Positions 6,784 through 8,879 of a stretch of DNA of 8,879 nt are shown in pieces. The notes under the pieces were generated by a model. It searched no databases and was not told the DNA's origin. It saw only the letters and a program-made list of their open reading frames with translations. This DNA is from Streptosporangiaceae bacterium. GTDB lineage: Bacteria > Actinomycetota > Actinomycetes > Streptosporangiales > Streptosporangiaceae. Each line of letters opens with the position of its first letter. Position 1 is the stretch's first letter. The stretch is from the NCBI GenBank assembly GCA_030045295.1, contig JASIGD010000603.1:1-8879 (forward strand). The letters run 5' to 3'. Made by a program: the position numbers and the translations under genes.

Positions 6784-6833
6784 TTACCGGCTCCGGCGAT
6801 GGGGGCGCGTCATGTGCTATGCCGGAACCGTAA
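6784..6833. other. Imperfect inverted repeat after the ligase gene
   Basis: TTACCGGCTCCGGC (6784-6797) pairs with GCCGGAACCGTAA (6821-6833), with one bulge and one mismatch, around a 23-base loop. It lies about 90 bp beyond the ligase stop and just before the IS630-type remnant. It could be a terminator (no T-run follows) or part of the insertion-sequence end. Confidence 0.35.
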
Positions 6834-6841
6834 GGTAGCTC

Positions 6842-6996
6842 GATGGCGGCGGGCCGACCAATGCGGAACGGACCCGCCGCGAGCGGGTGCGGCTGGCCGC
6901 GGCGGAACTGATTGAGGGAGGCGCCAGGGACCAGGAGATCGCTAGATGCTTGCGGGTCTCGCGGATGCCGCGAACCGGCGGCGGGCGCCGCCCGCA
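6842..6996 (+). pseudogene. IS630-type transposase, N-terminal remnant
   Basis: The frame from 6842 reads [19 protein letters not shown], followed by [22 protein letters not shown] (to 6967). This is the leading helix-turn-helix characteristic of IS630-family transposases in actinomycetes. After VSRM the expected NRWRRA-like continuation appears in another frame (NRRRAPPA from 6973, stop at 6997), so a small deletion has shifted the frame. An in-frame TAG (6836-6838) lies just before the homology and no start codon is evident. No DDE catalytic domain follows. A dead fragment. Confidence 0.65.
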
Positions 6997-7224
6997 TGAT
7001 GTTCAGGCATGCAACCATCCCTGCGCACTGCGCACGTAAAACGTCGCTGGTCCTGCCGCCGACGCGCACAGCCCGGCGTGTCTCAGGCGGGCCTGACCAA
7101 GGTCAGGGTGCCCCGCTTCTGTACCAGGCACCTTACCGGACCCCCTGCACACCGCTCCAAAGGGACCAGCCAGAAGGCAGCATGTACCCTTGGGGAGACG
7201 GCCCGCAGCACATGGCTACGTTTA
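6997..7224. other. Intergenic stretch with no recognisable gene
   Basis: Short open frames occur on both strands, but none has a ribosome binding site or recognisable motif. Probably decayed insertion-sequence DNA continuing from the IS630-type remnant. Confidence 0.4.
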
Positions 7225-7276
7225 AACAATCGCTCCGATACGGCCATGCGTACCTCACTAATCACAGCTGGCAGTC
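7225..7276 (+). repeat. Right copy of 52-nt imperfect direct repeat
   Basis: Same orientation as 1116-1167, 8 mismatches in 52. The more diverged shared part extends left to about 7194 (GGGAGACGGC and ACATGGC). The two copies bracket the permease, HpaB-family, TetR and ligase genes plus the IS630-type remnant (about 6.06 kb between them). No integrase-like coding sequence is recognisable immediately left of this copy, so the similarity is confined to the repeat. Confidence 0.75.
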
Positions 7277-7630
7277 AAACCCTGTGACGTTGACTAGCTG
7301 GGCTCGCGTGCCTGCCGATCCCTGCCTCACGGTGTTAGCCGCGACGAGCCGCGGGGCGTCGTCGCGTTAGATTCGGCCGACGCCGACTCCCGCAGTCTGG
7401 GGCAGCAGTTGCGACGGGAATGCCGGATGTCAGAGCTCCGGGCCACCCTCACTGATCGTACGGTGGGCTCCCAGTTTGGCTCCCGATCCGGCAGGCGGAG
7501 AGTCATCGGATCACATATTTCTAGCTATCTTCGAATTGAACACTATTCTTCTAATAGTGGATAGATAGCCTGGTCCAGCACTCTTGCCTATCCTGCGCTC
7601 TCAGCAGCAGGCGAGATCCTTGCGCTGCCG
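7277..7630. other. Intergenic region with an AT-rich patch and small hairpin
   Basis: No gene recognised. From about 7510 to 7570 the base composition turns clearly AT-rich against a GC-rich background. Within it CACTATT (7541-7547) and AATAGTG (7553-7559) form a perfect 7-bp stem with a 5-base loop, with outer CTATC/GATAG able to extend pairing. It lies about 70 bp past the stop of the minus-strand exported protein gene and could end that transcript, though no uninterrupted T-run follows. Confidence 0.4.
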
Positions 7631-8131
7631 CTAGGTGATCCGGATCTCGAACTTAGCCCGACCGAGATGACGGCAAGGGCCGGTGTTCTGTAACCCTCCC
7701 GTGGGGATCGAAAACGGGCCACCGGTCAACGTGATCGTCTTGCCATTGGTGACGTTGGTTAGCGTCACCAATGTCCCCGCCGGGATATCAGCAGTTCCCG
7801 ATACTGTTGCCGTGGTCACGGTCAGGAACTGGGTGATATCGGCATCGAGCGGCATGCTGTTGGTCGGGGCGACTTTCAGGTCGCCTCTACCGGTTACCGA
7901 CAGCACTTTGATCCCTCCCGCAGGCGCCTCGGCTATCAAGCCCGTGTTTTGCACCGCCGTCTCGAAGCTGATGCTCAGAAGCGTTCGTGCAGGCTGACCC
8001 GTTACCTTGTATTCAAGGTCGATGATCTTACTTTCAAGCGGCGCCGCCGAGCTTGTCCATGCGGTCGTCGTCATTGTCACTGCGGCGGCCGCTGCGACTA
8101 CAACTGCCAGCCACTTTCCGGTGATACGCAC
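7631..8131 (-). CDS. Small exported protein of unknown function
   Basis: A 166-residue protein I do not recognise. A classic Sec signal peptide is visible: positively charged start (MRITGK), hydrophobic stretch LAVVVAAAAAVTM, then a likely cleavage near residues 27-30 (TSSAA). The mature part (about 136 residues) is rich in Thr, Val, Gly and Ile, with alternating patterns suggesting beta strands (for example VTTATVSGTADIPAGTLVTL and TITLTGGPF) and one cysteine (C153), so it is probably a small beta-sandwich-like secreted or surface protein. There is no lipobox or sorting motif. The start is GTG with a strong GGAGGG 6 bases upstream, which makes translation likely. It stands alone between decayed mobile elements, with no clear functional link to the metabolic cluster. 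A perfect 11-bp inverted repeat lies inside the gene at 7744-7773. Confidence 0.7.
   Translation of the reverse strand: MRITGKWLAVVVAAAAAVTMTTTAWTSSAAPLESKIIDLEYKVTGQPARTLLSISFETAVQNTGLIAEAPAGGIKVLSVTGRGDLKVAPTNSMPLDADITQFLTVTTATVSGTADIPAGTLVTLTNVTNGKTITLTGGPFSIPTGGLQNTGPCRHLGRAKFEIRIT
7744..7773. other. Perfect 11-bp inverted repeat inside the exported protein gene
   Basis: CATTGGTGACG and CGTCACCAATG flank the 8-base loop TTGGTTAG. The coding meaning on the minus strand is the TLVTLTNVTNGKT segment, so part of the symmetry may come from repeated Thr/Val/Asn codons, but an exact 11-bp stem is unusual by chance. Confidence 0.6.
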
Positions 8132-8137
8132 TGCTTT

Positions 8138-8143
8138 CCCTCC
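8138..8143 (-). promoter_or_regulatory. Ribosome binding site of the exported protein gene
   Basis: GGAGGG on the minus strand, 6 bases before the GTG at 8131. The best Shine-Dalgarno in the window; it supports both the gene and its start. Confidence 0.65.
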
Positions 8144-8219
8144 GGTTTGATTGCCACGGCGTAATCCGGCCGCCTGGTAACAGCTTCACGTCTCGCAGGG
8201 CGGCCTCGGGCCGGGCCTG

Positions 8220-8233
8220 ACGAAACGTATCGT
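8220..8233. promoter_or_regulatory. Possible operator upstream of the exported protein gene
   Basis: ACGAAACGTATCGT is a palindrome with only one mismatched symmetric pair, about 90 bp before the GTG start and in the expected promoter zone. No regulator can be named. The rest of 8144-8400 shows no recognisable gene. Confidence 0.25.
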
Positions 8234-8400
8234 TCCATTCAGGCCGTGTGTGCTGCAAGGTCCGGGTGCGTGTGCCGCGCCCCAGCGCTACAGCTGCCGA
8301 CGGTGTGCGCACTGCTCGAAATGGGCGTAATTCGCGCAGCCAGCGCCGGCCGCTGCGATCTGCTGAACATCGTCAGATCAGTTTGTCCCTGACGACCTCG

Positions 8401-8639
8401 CCGGTTCGGAGCGGCCGAGCGCGCGGCAGCCAGCAGGCCATCAGCCGTGAACGGGCAGCGCCCCGTCGCGACCACCACGAACGGGTCCAGCGCCGCCGCA
8501 TCAGTCCGCCCCGCTGGCAGCGAGAACAGCTCCCCGTCCTCGTCGTGCAGGTGGACCCGGTCCTCACCCCGGTTCTGCCCGTGGCGACGAACTCGAAGTC
8601 CCGGCCATACAGCGGATGGAACGGGTGCGTTACCCGCAC
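8401..8639 (-). pseudogene. DUF5372-like protein, frameshifted remnant
   Basis: The minus strand from the GTG at 8639 reads VRVTHPFHPLYGRDFEFVAT, the hallmark opening of DUF5372 proteins, which I recall from near transposase genes. The frame then fails; homology resumes in another frame as NRGEDRVHLHDEDGELFSLP, then DPFVVVATGRCPFTADGLLAAA, to about 8401. The shift lies at about 8575-8585 and looks like a single-base deletion. No function is known to me; the gene is broken. The family name rests on memory of the motif, not a search. Confidence 0.55.
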
Positions 8640-8671
8640 CCGGCGGTATCGGTCATCTGCATCGGGTGTAG

Positions 8672-8879
<208 letters not shown>

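Noticed and set aside
1116..7276. The repeats as a miniature inverted-repeat transposon
   Set aside because: The copies have no terminal inverted repeats, and no target duplication is recognisable.
7300..7560. A plus-strand reading frame through SLGQQLRRECRMSELRATL as a regulator or recombinase fragment
   Set aside because: The helix-like stretch is short, has no start or ribosome site, and matches no motif I can name.

Overview
The window looks like an accessory region of a high-GC actinomycete chromosome or large plasmid. Most genes are strongly GC-rich, with GTG and probably TTG/GTG starts. The integrase has actinobacterial-style sequence, and the flanks are littered with broken transposase genes. 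The species cannot be fixed from the sequence.

Layout. (1) 1-1152, plus strand: the 3' part of a gene joining a GntR-type winged helix to the catalytic half of a tyrosine recombinase. The frame is open to the left edge, so the gene starts outside the window. (2) About 1.2-6.7 kb: a compact metabolic cluster. On the minus strand a 12-helix APC-superfamily permease (4373-2841) is followed by a 4-hydroxyphenylacetate 3-hydroxylase (HpaB)-family protein (2653-1232). Divergently, on the plus strand, a TetR-family regulator (about 4589-5191) is followed by an acyl/aryl-CoA synthetase (5243-6697). The divergent promoter region holds an 18-bp near-palindrome next to the permease promoter and a strong nested hairpin before the regulator. 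(3) 6.8-7.6 kb: a frameshifted IS630-type transposase N-terminus, then non-coding DNA. (4) 7631-8131, minus strand: a small exported protein of unknown function. (5) 8.4-8.9 kb: a frameshifted DUF5372-like gene and the C-terminal piece of an integrase-core (IS3/IS481-type) transposase running off the right edge.

How the genes may work together (inference): the permease imports a small organic substrate, perhaps an amino acid, amine or aromatic acid. The ligase converts an acid to its CoA thioester. The HpaB-family protein carries out a flavin-dependent step, and the TetR protein probably senses the substrate or its CoA ester and represses the permease-side promoter. No flavin reductase, ring-cleavage enzyme or beta-oxidation gene is visible, so the pathway is incomplete here. 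The HpaB homologue lacks two residues implicated in phenol binding and catalysis in characterised HpaB, so its chemistry should not be assumed.

The most notable structural feature is an imperfect 52-nt direct repeat (1116-1167 and 7225-7276, 44 of 52 identical). It brackets the whole four-gene cluster, and its left copy overlaps the 3' end of the integrase. This fits a mobile or once-mobile catabolic cassette but does not prove it. I saw no CRISPR array, rRNA, tRNA or clear defence system, and no clearly novel system beyond this bracketed cluster.
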